Shown here: in pieces, positions 1 through 5,824 of the stretch
Layout of the letters: each line of letters opens with the position of its first letter
How positions within the stretch are numbered: position 1 is the stretch's first letter
DNA from: Thiobacillus sp. UBA2487
GTDB taxonomy: Bacteria > Pseudomonadota > Gammaproteobacteria > Burkholderiales > Sulfuriferulaceae
Direction: 5' to 3'
DNA length: 5,824 nucleotides
Assembly (NCBI GenBank): GCA_002341815.1
Contig: DDOT01000124.1
Span: forward strand, 14,274 to 20,097
Made by a program: the position numbers and the translations under genes
Notes under the pieces: model-generated
What the model saw: only the letters and a program-made list of their open reading frames with translations
The model's database searches: none
What the model was told of the DNA's origin: nothing

Positions 1-925
1 GCCGGCAGCCATGACCGGCATCACCGGGCTTAAGCCAACGTATGGCGTGGTGTCGCGTTATGGCATGATTGCGTTTGCATCGAGTCTGGATCAAGCGGGT
101 CCGATGGCGCGTTCGGCGGAGGATTGTGCATGGATGATGAATGTCATGTCAGGCTTCGATGCGCGCGATTCCACCAGTCTTGAGCGCGCTAAAGAAGATT
201 ACACGCGAGAACTGGAGCGCCCCTTGGCGGGGTTGCGGATTGGTTTGCCAAAAGAATTTTTTGCACAGGGGCTTAGCCCGGATGTGGCGCATGCGGTAGA
301 GGCCGCATTGGCTGAATATCGCCGCTTGGGTGCGATGACGGTGGATGTGTCGTTGCCATCCAGTGAATTGTCAATCCCGGTGTATTACGTATTGGCACCG
401 GCAGAAGCCTCGGCCAATCTGTCGCGGTTTGATGGCGTTCGGTACGGCTATCGCGCACCGGATTATGCCGATTTGACCGACCTGTACCAGTTAAGCCGGG
501 CGCAAGGTTTTGGTGCCGAGGTCAAGCGCCGGATCATGATCGGCACCTATGTGTTATCGCATGGTTATTACGATGCGTATTATGTCAAGGCGCAAAAAAT
601 CAGACGCTTGATTGCTCAGGATTTCGCTCGGGCATTTGCGCAATGTGATGTCATTATGGGACCTACTGCGCCGGAAACTGCCTTTGATTTTGGTGCCAAG
701 GCTAATGACCCGGTTTCCATGTATCTGTCTGATATTTATACTATCGCTGTCAATCTTGCCGGGTTGCCCGGCATGTCGGTGCCTTGCGGTTTCGACAGCC
801 GCAACCGTCCGGTTGGTCTGCAATTGATCGGTGATTATTTTAGTGAAGCGCGCTTGCTGGGTGTAGCGCACCAGTATCAACGGGTTACGGATTGGCACCA
901 ACGCGTGCCGGTTGGTGCCGTTTGA
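1..925 (+). CDS. gatA: Glutamyl-/aspartyl-tRNA amidotransferase subunit A, 3' part (5' end outside window)
   Basis: GatA is the glutaminase subunit of the cytoplasmic GatCAB complex; it releases ammonia from glutamine, which GatB uses to amidate Glu-tRNA(Gln) or Asp-tRNA(Asn). The frame is open to the left edge and begins with [15 protein letters not shown], the conserved stretch just after the GGSIRQ motif of the amidase signature family. The usual Lys-Ser-Ser catalytic residues therefore lie just upstream and cannot be checked. About 307 codons are visible of a family length near 485. Other family-typical blocks follow: [17 protein letters not shown], the [18 protein letters not shown] stretch, [21 protein letters not shown] and the C-terminal [15 protein letters not shown]. 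The ATG at 11 is internal, not the start. No frameshift is seen. The gene ends in TGA at 923-925, 13 bases before gatB; gatC is expected upstream. Confidence 0.96.
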   Translation, partial: PAAMTGITGLKPTYGVVSRYGMIAFASSLDQAGPMARSAEDCAWMMNVMSGFDARDSTSLERAKEDYTRELERPLAGLRIGLPKEFFAQGLSPDVAHAVEAALAEYRRLGAMTVDVSLPSSELSIPVYYVLAPAEASANLSRFDGVRYGYRAPDYADLTDLYQLSRAQGFGAEVKRRIMIGTYVLSHGYYDAYYVKAQKIRRLIAQDFARAFAQCDVIMGPTAPETAFDFGAKANDPVSMYLSDIYTIAVNLAGLPGMSVPCGFDSRNRPVGLQLIGDYFSEARLLGVAHQYQRVTDWHQRVPVGAV

Positions 926-927
926 AT

Positions 928-932
928 GGAGG
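928..932 (+). promoter_or_regulatory. Ribosome binding site of gatB
   Basis: A GGAGG Shine-Dalgarno core lies 6 bases before the ATG at 939. It decides the gatB start: the frame is open further upstream to a TTG at 912, but that codon lies inside gatA, and the extra residues do not belong to the family N-terminus, which is normally close to [10 protein letters not shown]. Confidence 0.85.
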
Positions 933-938
933 TGTGAC

Positions 939-2378
939 ATGCAGTGGGAAGTGGTGATTGGTCTTGAAGTGCATGCGCAGTTGTCGACGCGCAGCAAAAT
1001 TTTTTCTGGCGCAGCCACGGCGTTTGGCGCTGCGCCCAATACCCAGGCCAGCGCAGTCGATATTGCGTTGCCCGGTGTGTTGCCGGTACTAAACCGTGGC
1101 GCGGTTGAACGCGCCATTCGTTTCGGCTTGGCGGTAGGGGCGGAAATCAATCCGCGCTCGGTGTTTGCCCGTAAAAATTATTTTTATCCCGACTTGCCGA
1201 AAGGCTATCAAATCAGCCAGATGGATGAGCCTGTGGTCAAAGGTGGTTTGCTCAGCGTGGTATTGCCGGATGGCGTAAAAACCGTCCGTCTGACCCGTGC
1301 CCATCTGGAAGAAGACGCTGGCAAATCGATGCATGGTGATTTTCATGGCATGACGGGGATCGACTTGAACCGGGCCGGTACACCTTTGCTGGAGATCGTT
1401 TCCGAGCCGGACATGCGTAGCGCAGCCGAGGCGGTAGCGTATGCACGAACCTTGCATGGTTTGGTGGTCTGGCTGGGACTATGTGACGGCAATATGCAAG
1501 AAGGCAGTTTTCGCTGTGATGCCAATGTCTCGGTGCGCCCGCAAGGACAATCGGCATTTGGCACGCGTTGTGAAATCAAAAATCTGAATTCATTTCGGTT
1601 TTTGGAGCGGGCCATCGAATTTGAAGCGCGTCGCCAAATTGAACTGATTGAAGAAGGCGGCAAGGTGCGTCAAGAAACCCGTTTGTATGACGCAGACCGT
1701 GATGAAACCCGCACGATGCGTTCCAAAGAAGATGCTTTTGATTATCGGTATTTTCCGGATCCGGATTTGTTGCCACTGGTCATTGGCGCGGATTGGATAG
1801 AATCTGTGCAGGCGGCCATGCCCGAATTGCCGGCGGCCATGTGCGAACGTTTGTGCAAACAGTATGGGTTGACAGCGTACGACGCCAGTATTTTAACTGC
1901 CAGTCGCGCAATGGCAGATTTCTTTGAACAAGCTGTGGCGGCGTCAGACGGTGCTGCCAAGCTGTGCGCTAACTGGATCATGGGGGATTTGTCGGCGGCG
2001 CTTAACCGTGCGGATCTCGACATTCAAAACTGCCCGGTGACTGCCGCCCGGTTGGGCAAACTGGTGGCACGCGTGCAAGATGGTACGTTGTCGAGCAAGC
2101 TGGGGAAGACCGTATTTGAGGCGCTGTGGAATGGCGAGGGCGAAGTCGATACCATTATTGACGCGCGGGGCTTGCGCCAAGTATCGGACAGTGGTGCGAT
2201 TGCGGCAATTGTGGATGATGTTTTGCGTGCATATCCGGCGCAAGTGGCGGAGTTTCGTGCCGGCAAAGATAAAATGTTGGGGTTTTTGATCGGGCAGGCC
2301 ATGAAGGTCAGTAAAGGCAAAGCCAATCCACAACAGTTGAATGAGTGTTTGCTGGCGGCGCTGAAACAGTCGAGTTGA
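939..2378 (+). CDS. gatB: Aspartyl/glutamyl-tRNA(Asn/Gln) amidotransferase subunit B
   Basis: GatB is the tRNA-binding, ATP-dependent kinase/transamidase subunit of GatCAB. It phosphorylates the side-chain carboxylate of Glu or Asp on the mischarged tRNA and transfers ammonia delivered by GatA. The 479-residue product has normal family length. Visible blocks are [13 protein letters not shown] at the N-terminus (3-15), [18 protein letters not shown] (77-94), [10 protein letters not shown] (123-132), the family signature [13 protein letters not shown] (141-153), [10 protein letters not shown] (191-200), [14 protein letters not shown] (212-225) and [13 protein letters not shown] (268-280). The C-terminal YqeY-like tRNA-binding tail runs from about 330 to 476 and ends with the conserved [12 protein letters not shown]. 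The ATG at 939 is chosen from its GGAGG site. The gene follows gatA by 13 bases and is surely co-transcribed. In proteobacteria that have GlnRS, the complex usually serves to make Asn-tRNA; which substrate applies here cannot be told from the window. Confidence 0.98.
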   Translation: MQWEVVIGLEVHAQLSTRSKIFSGAATAFGAAPNTQASAVDIALPGVLPVLNRGAVERAIRFGLAVGAEINPRSVFARKNYFYPDLPKGYQISQMDEPVVKGGLLSVVLPDGVKTVRLTRAHLEEDAGKSMHGDFHGMTGIDLNRAGTPLLEIVSEPDMRSAAEAVAYARTLHGLVVWLGLCDGNMQEGSFRCDANVSVRPQGQSAFGTRCEIKNLNSFRFLERAIEFEARRQIELIEEGGKVRQETRLYDADRDETRTMRSKEDAFDYRYFPDPDLLPLVIGADWIESVQAAMPELPAAMCERLCKQYGLTAYDASILTASRAMADFFEQAVAASDGAAKLCANWIMGDLSAALNRADLDIQNCPVTAARLGKLVARVQDGTLSSKLGKTVFEALWNGEGEVDTIIDARGLRQVSDSGAIAAIVDDVLRAYPAQVAEFRAGKDKMLGFLIGQAMKVSKGKANPQQLNECLLAALKQSS

Positions 2379-2396
2379 TCAGCGCGGTCTGCTTTG

Positions 2397-2411
2397 CTCC
2401 TCATGGAGGAG
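2397..2411. other. Short perfect hairpin in the gatB / DUF4124 convergent gap
   Basis: CTCCTC-ATG-GAGGAG forms a perfect 6-bp stem with a 3-base loop in the 48-base gap between the stops of gatB and the leftward DUF4124 gene. A second inverted repeat, GCGCTGA (2358-2364) with TCAGCGC (2379-2385), spans the gatB stop. Neither is followed by a T tract in either direction, so they are not classic intrinsic terminators. They could act in mRNA 3'-end stabilisation or be chance. Confidence 0.3.
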
Positions 2412-2426
2412 TTGATAAGCATTTCC

Positions 2427-3023
2427 CTAGTTTTGTTGGCTGTTTCTGGTGAGCTCAATAAACCGCGCTTTGTCGGCATCAAAGCGGTTTTTGGTATCGT
2501 CATAATTGTGCTGCTCGATGACCAGTTGATTATCAAGATCGGTAATCAGCCGTTCGTTGGCACGGTATTTGTCGGTTTTGGATCCGTCAGCGTGGGACTG
2601 CATTTGTGCACGTTTGGCTAACAACGGCGATAGTTGGGCATTGATGCCGTTGATCATCAACTGAATTTGTTTCAAGTTGTCAGCGCGGGCAAGGTCGATC
2701 TCCTGAGATGAGGTATAGGTGTTCAGCAGCGCGGTGTCATGACGTTTTTGTTCCTGTATGTTGTGACGCTGCTGTTCCAGAATGGCCTGTTGGTTTTTTT
2801 GCGCCGCGCGTTGTTCTGCGGTCAGAGCCGCTTGTGTTTGGTTGATCACCACCCCGTGTTTGTCGATGACGGTAAGTGCGGCCCCTGCCGCCTGTGCGGG
2901 CATGACATTCCCATAATGAACCACGCCGCTGGCATCGCGCCACCGGTAAATGTCTCCCGCATGTGCGTTGCTTGCAGCAAACGTCAACAGGCTGATGAGC
3001 AGGGTGGAACACAGGTAATTCAC
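2427..3023 (-). CDS. Secreted DUF4124-domain coiled-coil protein of unknown function
   Basis: The 198-residue product has a hydrophobic N-terminus (about 4-18) and a likely signal peptidase I site after AHA (20-22), so it should be periplasmic with a mature form of about 176 residues. Residues 23-50 ([17 protein letters not shown]...) match the DUF4124 pattern, a small domain common at the N-terminus of beta- and gammaproteobacterial envelope proteins. The rest, about 63-195, is rich in Gln, Glu, Lys, Arg and Ala and looks like a long helical coiled coil, including [19 protein letters not shown], a stretch I associate with this family. No catalytic motif is visible. The start is a GTG that overlaps the pyrE stop as GTGA; a GGAG (3037-3034) lies 10 bases upstream. 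This implies co-transcription and translational coupling with pyrE. The n-region (MNY) has no Lys or Arg, which is unusual for a Sec signal. The function is not known. Confidence 0.88.
   Translation of the reverse strand: MNYLCSTLLISLLTFAASNAHAGDIYRWRDASGVVHYGNVMPAQAAGAALTVIDKHGVVINQTQAALTAEQRAAQKNQQAILEQQRHNIQEQKRHDTALLNTYTSSQEIDLARADNLKQIQLMINGINAQLSPLLAKRAQMQSHADGSKTDKYRANERLITDLDNQLVIEQHNYDDTKNRFDADKARFIELTRNSQQN
2460..2492 (+). terminator. Possible intrinsic terminator for the gatAB transcript, inside the convergent gene
   Basis: On the + strand, AAACC (2460-2464) pairs with GGTTT (2486-2490), and GCTTTG (2467-2472) pairs with CAAAGC (2480-2485). This gives an 11-bp stem with a 2-base bulge and a 7-base loop. 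The 3' arm runs into five T residues (2488-2492), about 80 bases after the gatB stop. On the opposite strand the trailing T tract is weaker. It lies in the 3' coding part of the DUF4124 gene, where the two arms encode the similar residues NRF and ARF, so the symmetry may be a coding coincidence. Confidence 0.33.
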
Positions 3024-3667
3024 GGGGTGGCGACTCCGTAAGTTGAACGGTATGCTTCGACAGCGTTCAGGTATTGTTGCATGTCTGATGAACTTTGCAA
3101 ATAGCCCAGCAAATCATCCAGCGTGGCAATGGCAAATACCGGAATGCCTTGTGATGCGGTGACTTCTTGTGCGGCAGATAATTGGCCCAAACCGCGTTCC
3201 ATGCGATCCACCGCGATGACGACCCCGGCTGGTTCAGCGCCTTGGTGACGAATGATGTCAATCGACTCGCGCACTGATGTGCCGGCAGAGATGACGTCGT
3301 CAATGATGAGTACTTTCCCCGTGAGCGGTGCGCCGACCAGATGTCCGCCTTCACCATGATCTTTGGCCTCTTTGCGATTGAAACACCAGGGTGTGTTGCG
3401 CCCGGCGGCAGCCAGACCGATGGCTGTTGTCGCCGCCAGGGGAATGCCCTTATAGGCAGGGCCAAACAGGACATCAAACGGTATGCCAGCAGTGATGATG
3501 GCTTTGGCGTAGAATTCACCCAGTTTTCCAAGCATGGCGCCATCGTTAAACAAGCCTGCGTTGAAAAAATACGGACTCAGTCGGCCGGCTTTGGTTTTGA
3601 ATTCACCAAAACGCAACACATGGCTGTCAATGGAAAATTGTAAAAATTGTTGTCTGAAATCATTCAT
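3020..3667 (-). CDS. pyrE: Orotate phosphoribosyltransferase
   Basis: PyrE joins orotate to PRPP to give orotidine 5'-monophosphate, the fifth step of de novo UMP synthesis, in the cytoplasm. The 215-residue product matches the usual length of about 213. The N-terminal [18 protein letters not shown] (23-40) is typical. The mobile catalytic loop [13 protein letters not shown] (98-110) keeps the expected Lys99, Lys102 and His104. The PRPP-binding motif [13 protein letters not shown] (119-131) is intact, as is [11 protein letters not shown] (68-78). The ATG at 3667 is chosen because [11 protein letters not shown] is the normal family N-terminus; a longer in-frame version would run into the divergent xth gene. 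The ribosome site is weak (GGA, 7 bases upstream). A consensus -10 box lies upstream within xth. No rph gene precedes it, so the rph-pyrE attenuation known in E. coli cannot apply in that form. It overlaps the downstream DUF4124 gene by 4 bases. Confidence 0.97.
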   Translation of the reverse strand: MNDFRQQFLQFSIDSHVLRFGEFKTKAGRLSPYFFNAGLFNDGAMLGKLGEFYAKAIITAGIPFDVLFGPAYKGIPLAATTAIGLAAAGRNTPWCFNRKEAKDHGEGGHLVGAPLTGKVLIIDDVISAGTSVRESIDIIRHQGAEPAGVVIAVDRMERGLGQLSAAQEVTASQGIPVFAIATLDDLLGYLQSSSDMQQYLNAVEAYRSTYGVATP

Positions 3668-3692
3668 GATGCAATCCACAGGAAATTGAAGC

Positions 3693-4469
3693 ATGCGTAT
3701 TATAACGGCTAACCTGAACGGGATACGTTCTGCCGACAGCAAAGGTTTTTTTACCTGGCTAACCCGTCAGCAGGCAGATTTTGTTTGCGTGCAAGAATTA
3801 AAGGCGCAAGATGGTGATTTGACAGCGCACATGCGCGTACCTGACGGGTATCAAGGTTATTTTCATCATGCCGAAAAGAAAGGCTACAGTGGGGTGGGGA
3901 TTTATGCACGCAAACCACCACGCGAGGTGATTGTCGGATTGGGCTTGCCGGAAATTGATAGCGAAGGGCGTTATCTGGAACTGGTGTATGACGAGTTGTC
4001 CGTGATTTCGCTATATTTGCCGTCGGGGTCCAGTGGCGAGAATCGACAAGCCGCCAAATTTCATTTTATGGCATTGTTTTATCCCCGTTTGGCTGACATG
4101 ATGCGCGATGGTCGCCAACGTGTGATTTGCGGAGACTGGAATATAGCCCATACCGAAAAAGATCTGAAAAACTGGAAGTCCAATCAAAAAAACTCAGGTT
4201 TTTTGCCTGAAGAACGCGCATGGATGAGTCAGGTGCAGAACGAGCTGGGTTGGCGCGATGTGTATCGTGGTTTGTATCCGGAAGCGTCGGAAGATGGCTA
4301 CACCTGGTGGAGCAACCGTGGACAAGCGCGAGCAAACAACGTGGGTTGGCGGATTGATTATCAATTGGCAACCCCGGTATTGGCTGCGCGTGCACAACAG
4401 GCGAGTATCTATAAAGACCAGTGGTTTTCCGACCACGCGCCATTGACGGTGGATTATGCCGATGCCTGA
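3693..4469 (+). CDS. xth: Exodeoxyribonuclease III / AP endonuclease (Crc-like clade, catalytic residues intact)
   Basis: This Mg-dependent enzyme of the endonuclease/exonuclease/phosphatase fold cuts 5' of abasic sites and removes 3' blocks and nucleotides in base excision repair. The 258-residue product is close to the family length. Active-site positions are all present: Asn7 (TANLNGIR), Glu35 (VQELKAQ), Tyr109 (YLPSGS), Asp148 and Asn150 (GDWNIAH), Asp222 (GWRIDYQL, the third AP-nuclease signature with Thr for the final Ser), and Asp247-His248 (SDHAPL). AGGA (3680-3683) precedes the ATG by 9 bases. The gene is divergent from pyrE with only 25 bases between starts, so its promoter must lie in or over the pyrE 5' end; I found no convincing one. 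Its layout and stretches such as [14 protein letters not shown] and [11 protein letters not shown] recall Pseudomonas Crc, which sits beside pyrE but has lost catalytic residues. A nuclease role is favoured here. Confidence 0.94.
   Translation: MRIITANLNGIRSADSKGFFTWLTRQQADFVCVQELKAQDGDLTAHMRVPDGYQGYFHHAEKKGYSGVGIYARKPPREVIVGLGLPEIDSEGRYLELVYDELSVISLYLPSGSSGENRQAAKFHFMALFYPRLADMMRDGRQRVICGDWNIAHTEKDLKNWKSNQKNSGFLPEERAWMSQVQNELGWRDVYRGLYPEASEDGYTWWSNRGQARANNVGWRIDYQLATPVLAARAQQASIYKDQWFSDHAPLTVDYADA
3699..3704 (-). promoter_or_regulatory. Candidate -10 box of the pyrE promoter, inside xth
   Basis: Read on the minus strand this is an exact TATAAT. Transcription starting about 7 bases further on (near 3692) would give a leader of about 25 bases before the pyrE ATG. 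The hexamer at 17-base spacing upstream is CGTATC, a poor -35, and there is no TG extension, so an activator or an alternative -35 would be needed. The box overlaps codons 3-4 of xth. Confidence 0.4.
4448..4453 (+). promoter_or_regulatory. Ribosome binding site favouring the ampG start at 4462
   Basis: GGTGGA lies inside the end of xth, 8 bases before the ATG at 4462 but only 2 bases before the alternative in-frame ATG at 4456. This spacing favours the second ATG, which gives an 8-base overlap with the xth stop. Confidence 0.55.
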
Positions 4470-5772
4470 ACAGCAAGCCGGCTGGCGGGTTTATGTGCAT
4501 CCCAAGGTGCGGGCGATGTTACTGCTGGGTTTTTCTTCCGGCCTGCCGCTGTTTTTGGTGTTGAACACGTTTACGTTCTGGTTGCGCGAGTCGGGGATCG
4601 ATCGTGCAACAGTCGGGCATGTCACGTGGGTGGCCATGATTTGGGGATTCAAGTGGTTGTGGGCCCCCTTGCTGGATCGGGTGCGCTTGCCGGTGCTGGG
4701 CAGTCGCTTGGGGCGCCGTCGTTCATGGATGTTGGTGGCACAAATCGGCGTGGCGGTGGGGTTGTTGGGCATGGGCAGTCATGATCCACGGACGGGGCTA
4801 TCGCTGTCAGTGACTTTCGCCGCTTTGACTGCATTTTCTGCTGCCAGTCAGGATGTCGTGGTCGATGCATGGCGGATTGAGGCGCTGGGTGAGGCATGGC
4901 AAGGTGCGCTGGCCGCAGCCTATCAGGCGGGATATCGGTTGGGCATGATTGTGGCCGGCGCTGGCGCACTGTGGTTGGCCAGTTGGTTTGGCGGCGCAAA
5001 TGAGTACGATGCGGGTGCCTGGCGTCAGGTGTATGTCGTGATGGCAGGGTTGATGTCGGTTGGCATGTTGTCGGTATGGTTATTATTAGATGAAGCGCCA
5101 TGGTCGGTGCCGTGCCCGTCGAACGGCCATGCCCGCGAGCGTCTCTTGCCGTGGCTCGGGTATACCATGCTGGCGCCGCTGGCTGATTTTTTCCGGCGTT
5201 ATGGTGCGCATGCGCTGCTGGTGTTAGGGCTTGTGGCAACCTACCGTATTCCGGACGTTGTGTTGGGGGTGATGAGCAATACATTTTACGTGGATATGGG
5301 TTTTAGCAAGAATGAAGTCGCCATGGTGTCAAAGCTGTATGGCGTGGTGATGACGTTAAGCGGTGCCGCTATGGCTGGTTTGATGATTGCCCGTTTCGGG
5401 TTGGCACGCGTGTTGTGGCTGGGTCCGATATTTTCAGGGCTTGGCGCGTTGTGGTATGCGTGGCTTTCCGGGCGCGGTCACGATGTGCATGCACTGATGT
5501 TGACCATTTCTGTTGATAATTCGGCGGGTGGGTTGGCGTCTACCGCGTTTATCGCGTGGTTGTCCGGTTTGACCAATCGAGACTTTTCTGCTGCGCAATA
5601 CGCGTTGTTGAGCTCGGTCATGTTGTTGTTGCCGAAGTTTTTGGCAGGTTTTTTTGGGGATCTGGTCAATCAATGGGGCTATGCCCTCTTTTTTGAGCGA
5701 TTGGCAGTATTGGTGCTGCCGGCCTTGTTATTGTTGGGCTGGGTTCAGCGGGTGCAGCGGAGAGCTGAATGA
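4462..5772 (+). CDS. ampG: AmpG-family muropeptide permease (MFS transporter)
   Basis: AmpG proteins of the inner membrane import GlcNAc-1,6-anhydro-MurNAc and its peptides from the periplasm for cell-wall recycling; in some bacteria this signals beta-lactamase induction. The 436-residue product is almost entirely hydrophobic, with roughly twelve membrane segments. It carries family blocks in AmpG order: LLLGFSSGLPL (20-30), FKWLWAPLLDR (63-73), GRRRSWML (84-91), AASQDVVVDAWR (127-138), GYRLGMIVAGAGALWLA (157-173), the TYRIPDVVLGVMSNTFYVDMGF region (260-281), and DNSAGGLASTAFIAWLSGLTN followed by FSAAQYALLSS (352-385). It is shorter than the 491-residue E. coli protein, which has extra C-terminal segments. 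The gene overlaps the xth end by 8 bases (14 if the ATG at 4456 is used), so it is co-transcribed and probably coupled. No ampC-type beta-lactamase gene is in the window. Substrate is inferred from family only. Confidence 0.85.
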   Translation: MPEQQAGWRVYVHPKVRAMLLLGFSSGLPLFLVLNTFTFWLRESGIDRATVGHVTWVAMIWGFKWLWAPLLDRVRLPVLGSRLGRRRSWMLVAQIGVAVGLLGMGSHDPRTGLSLSVTFAALTAFSAASQDVVVDAWRIEALGEAWQGALAAAYQAGYRLGMIVAGAGALWLASWFGGANEYDAGAWRQVYVVMAGLMSVGMLSVWLLLDEAPWSVPCPSNGHARERLLPWLGYTMLAPLADFFRRYGAHALLVLGLVATYRIPDVVLGVMSNTFYVDMGFSKNEVAMVSKLYGVVMTLSGAAMAGLMIARFGLARVLWLGPIFSGLGALWYAWLSGRGHDVHALMLTISVDNSAGGLASTAFIAWLSGLTNRDFSAAQYALLSSVMLLLPKFLAGFFGDLVNQWGYALFFERLAVLVLPALLLLGWVQRVQRRAE

Positions 5773-5824
5773 TTCATTATGATGTGCTTTCCATGATGTT
5801 GGTGGGCTGGTTGGGTGGTGTGCA
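5769..5824 (+). CDS. Start of a membrane protein gene, possibly TauE/SafE-like (cut by window end)
   Basis: The ATG overlaps the ampG stop as ATGA, and GGAG (5759-5762) lies 6 bases upstream, so this is a genuine third gene of the xth-ampG transcript. Only 18 complete codons are visible: MIHYDVLSMMLVGWLGGV, followed by CA, which begins a His or Gln codon. The pattern of a first membrane helix leading into LGGVH resembles the start of the TauE/SafE sulfite-exporter-like (UreH-type) proteins, whose next residues are usually C-x-G-M-C-G-G. This assignment is a guess from very little sequence; the existence of the gene is much more certain than its identity. Confidence 0.6.
   Translation, partial: MIHYDVLSMMLVGWLGGV

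Noticed and set aside
912..938. A longer gatB start at TTG 912.
   Set aside because: It lies inside gatA with no ribosome site, whereas the ATG at 939 has GGAGG at 6 bases and gives the standard N-terminus.
2394..2621. A rightward frame of 75 codons after gatB, with hydrophobic content and an ATGGAGGAG near its start.
   Set aside because: It is almost wholly antisense to the well-supported DUF4124 gene, uses a TTG start without a ribosome site, and its product resembles nothing known.
2874..2882. AAGTGCGGC, one base from the Pasteurellaceae uptake signal AAGTGCGGT.
   Set aside because: It is a single imperfect copy inside a coding region, with no other copy seen, and the gene content does not suggest Pasteurellaceae.
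3638..3678. A/T-rich stretch with TTGTTG and TGCAAT as a possible xth promoter on the + strand.
   Set aside because: At 17-base spacing the two hexamers match consensus at only 3 and 4 of 6 positions, which is within background for this AT-rich segment.
3668..3742. A longer pyrE N-terminus starting within xth.
   Set aside because: The added 25 residues are not part of the PyrE family; the ATG at 3667 gives the expected length and start.
4185..4210. An in-frame A-AAA-AAC slippery heptamer in xth, followed at once by a TCAGG-(loop)-CCTGA hairpin and a -1 frame stop a few codons on, resembling a programmed frameshift.
   Set aside because: The hairpin starts directly at the heptamer rather than several bases later, the codons encode conserved family residues ([10 protein letters not shown]), and the truncated product would lack Asp222, Asp247 and His248. 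Coincidence is likelier.
4649..5284. A long leftward open frame antisense to ampG.
   Set aside because: Its product is a proline-, histidine- and threonine-rich low-complexity shadow of the membrane protein frame, with no family resemblance.

Overview
The window looks like an ordinary, gene-dense stretch of a proteobacterial chromosome, most likely a betaproteobacterium. Protein content points there: a GatCAB amidotransferase operon, a DUF4124 periplasmic protein paired with pyrE, and an exonuclease III of the type that sits next to pyrE, followed by an AmpG permease. By eye the GC content is slightly above half, with many TTG leucine codons. The species cannot be named from this sequence. 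I see no RNA gene, insertion sequence, CRISPR array or phage gene.

Layout. Positions 1-2378 (+) hold the 3' two thirds of gatA and the complete gatB, 13 bases apart, the distal end of a gatCAB-type operon. A 48-base convergent gap follows. Positions 3667-2427 (-) hold pyrE and then a secreted DUF4124 coiled-coil protein, joined by a 4-base GTGA overlap. A 25-base divergent gap separates pyrE from a rightward set at 3693-5824 (+): an exonuclease III gene (xth), an AmpG-type permease gene overlapping its end, and the first 18 codons of a membrane protein gene overlapping the permease stop by ATGA. That last gene is probably of the TauE/SafE family.

How the genes work together. GatA and GatB (with GatC, outside the window) convert mischarged Glu-tRNA(Gln) or Asp-tRNA(Asn) to the correct aminoacyl-tRNA. 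PyrE makes orotidine monophosphate in UMP synthesis. Xth repairs abasic sites. AmpG imports anhydromuropeptides for cell-wall recycling. The two small operons share no obvious pathway; overlap and spacing suggest co-transcription within each.

No convincing new biological system is present. The points most worth a second look are the very tight pyrE/xth divergent junction, with a consensus -10 box inside the xth reading frame; the apparent relationship of this xth to the Pseudomonas regulator gene crc, which occupies the same place beside pyrE; the pyrE-DUF4124 translational coupling; and a terminator-like hairpin for gatB lying inside the convergent DUF4124 gene.
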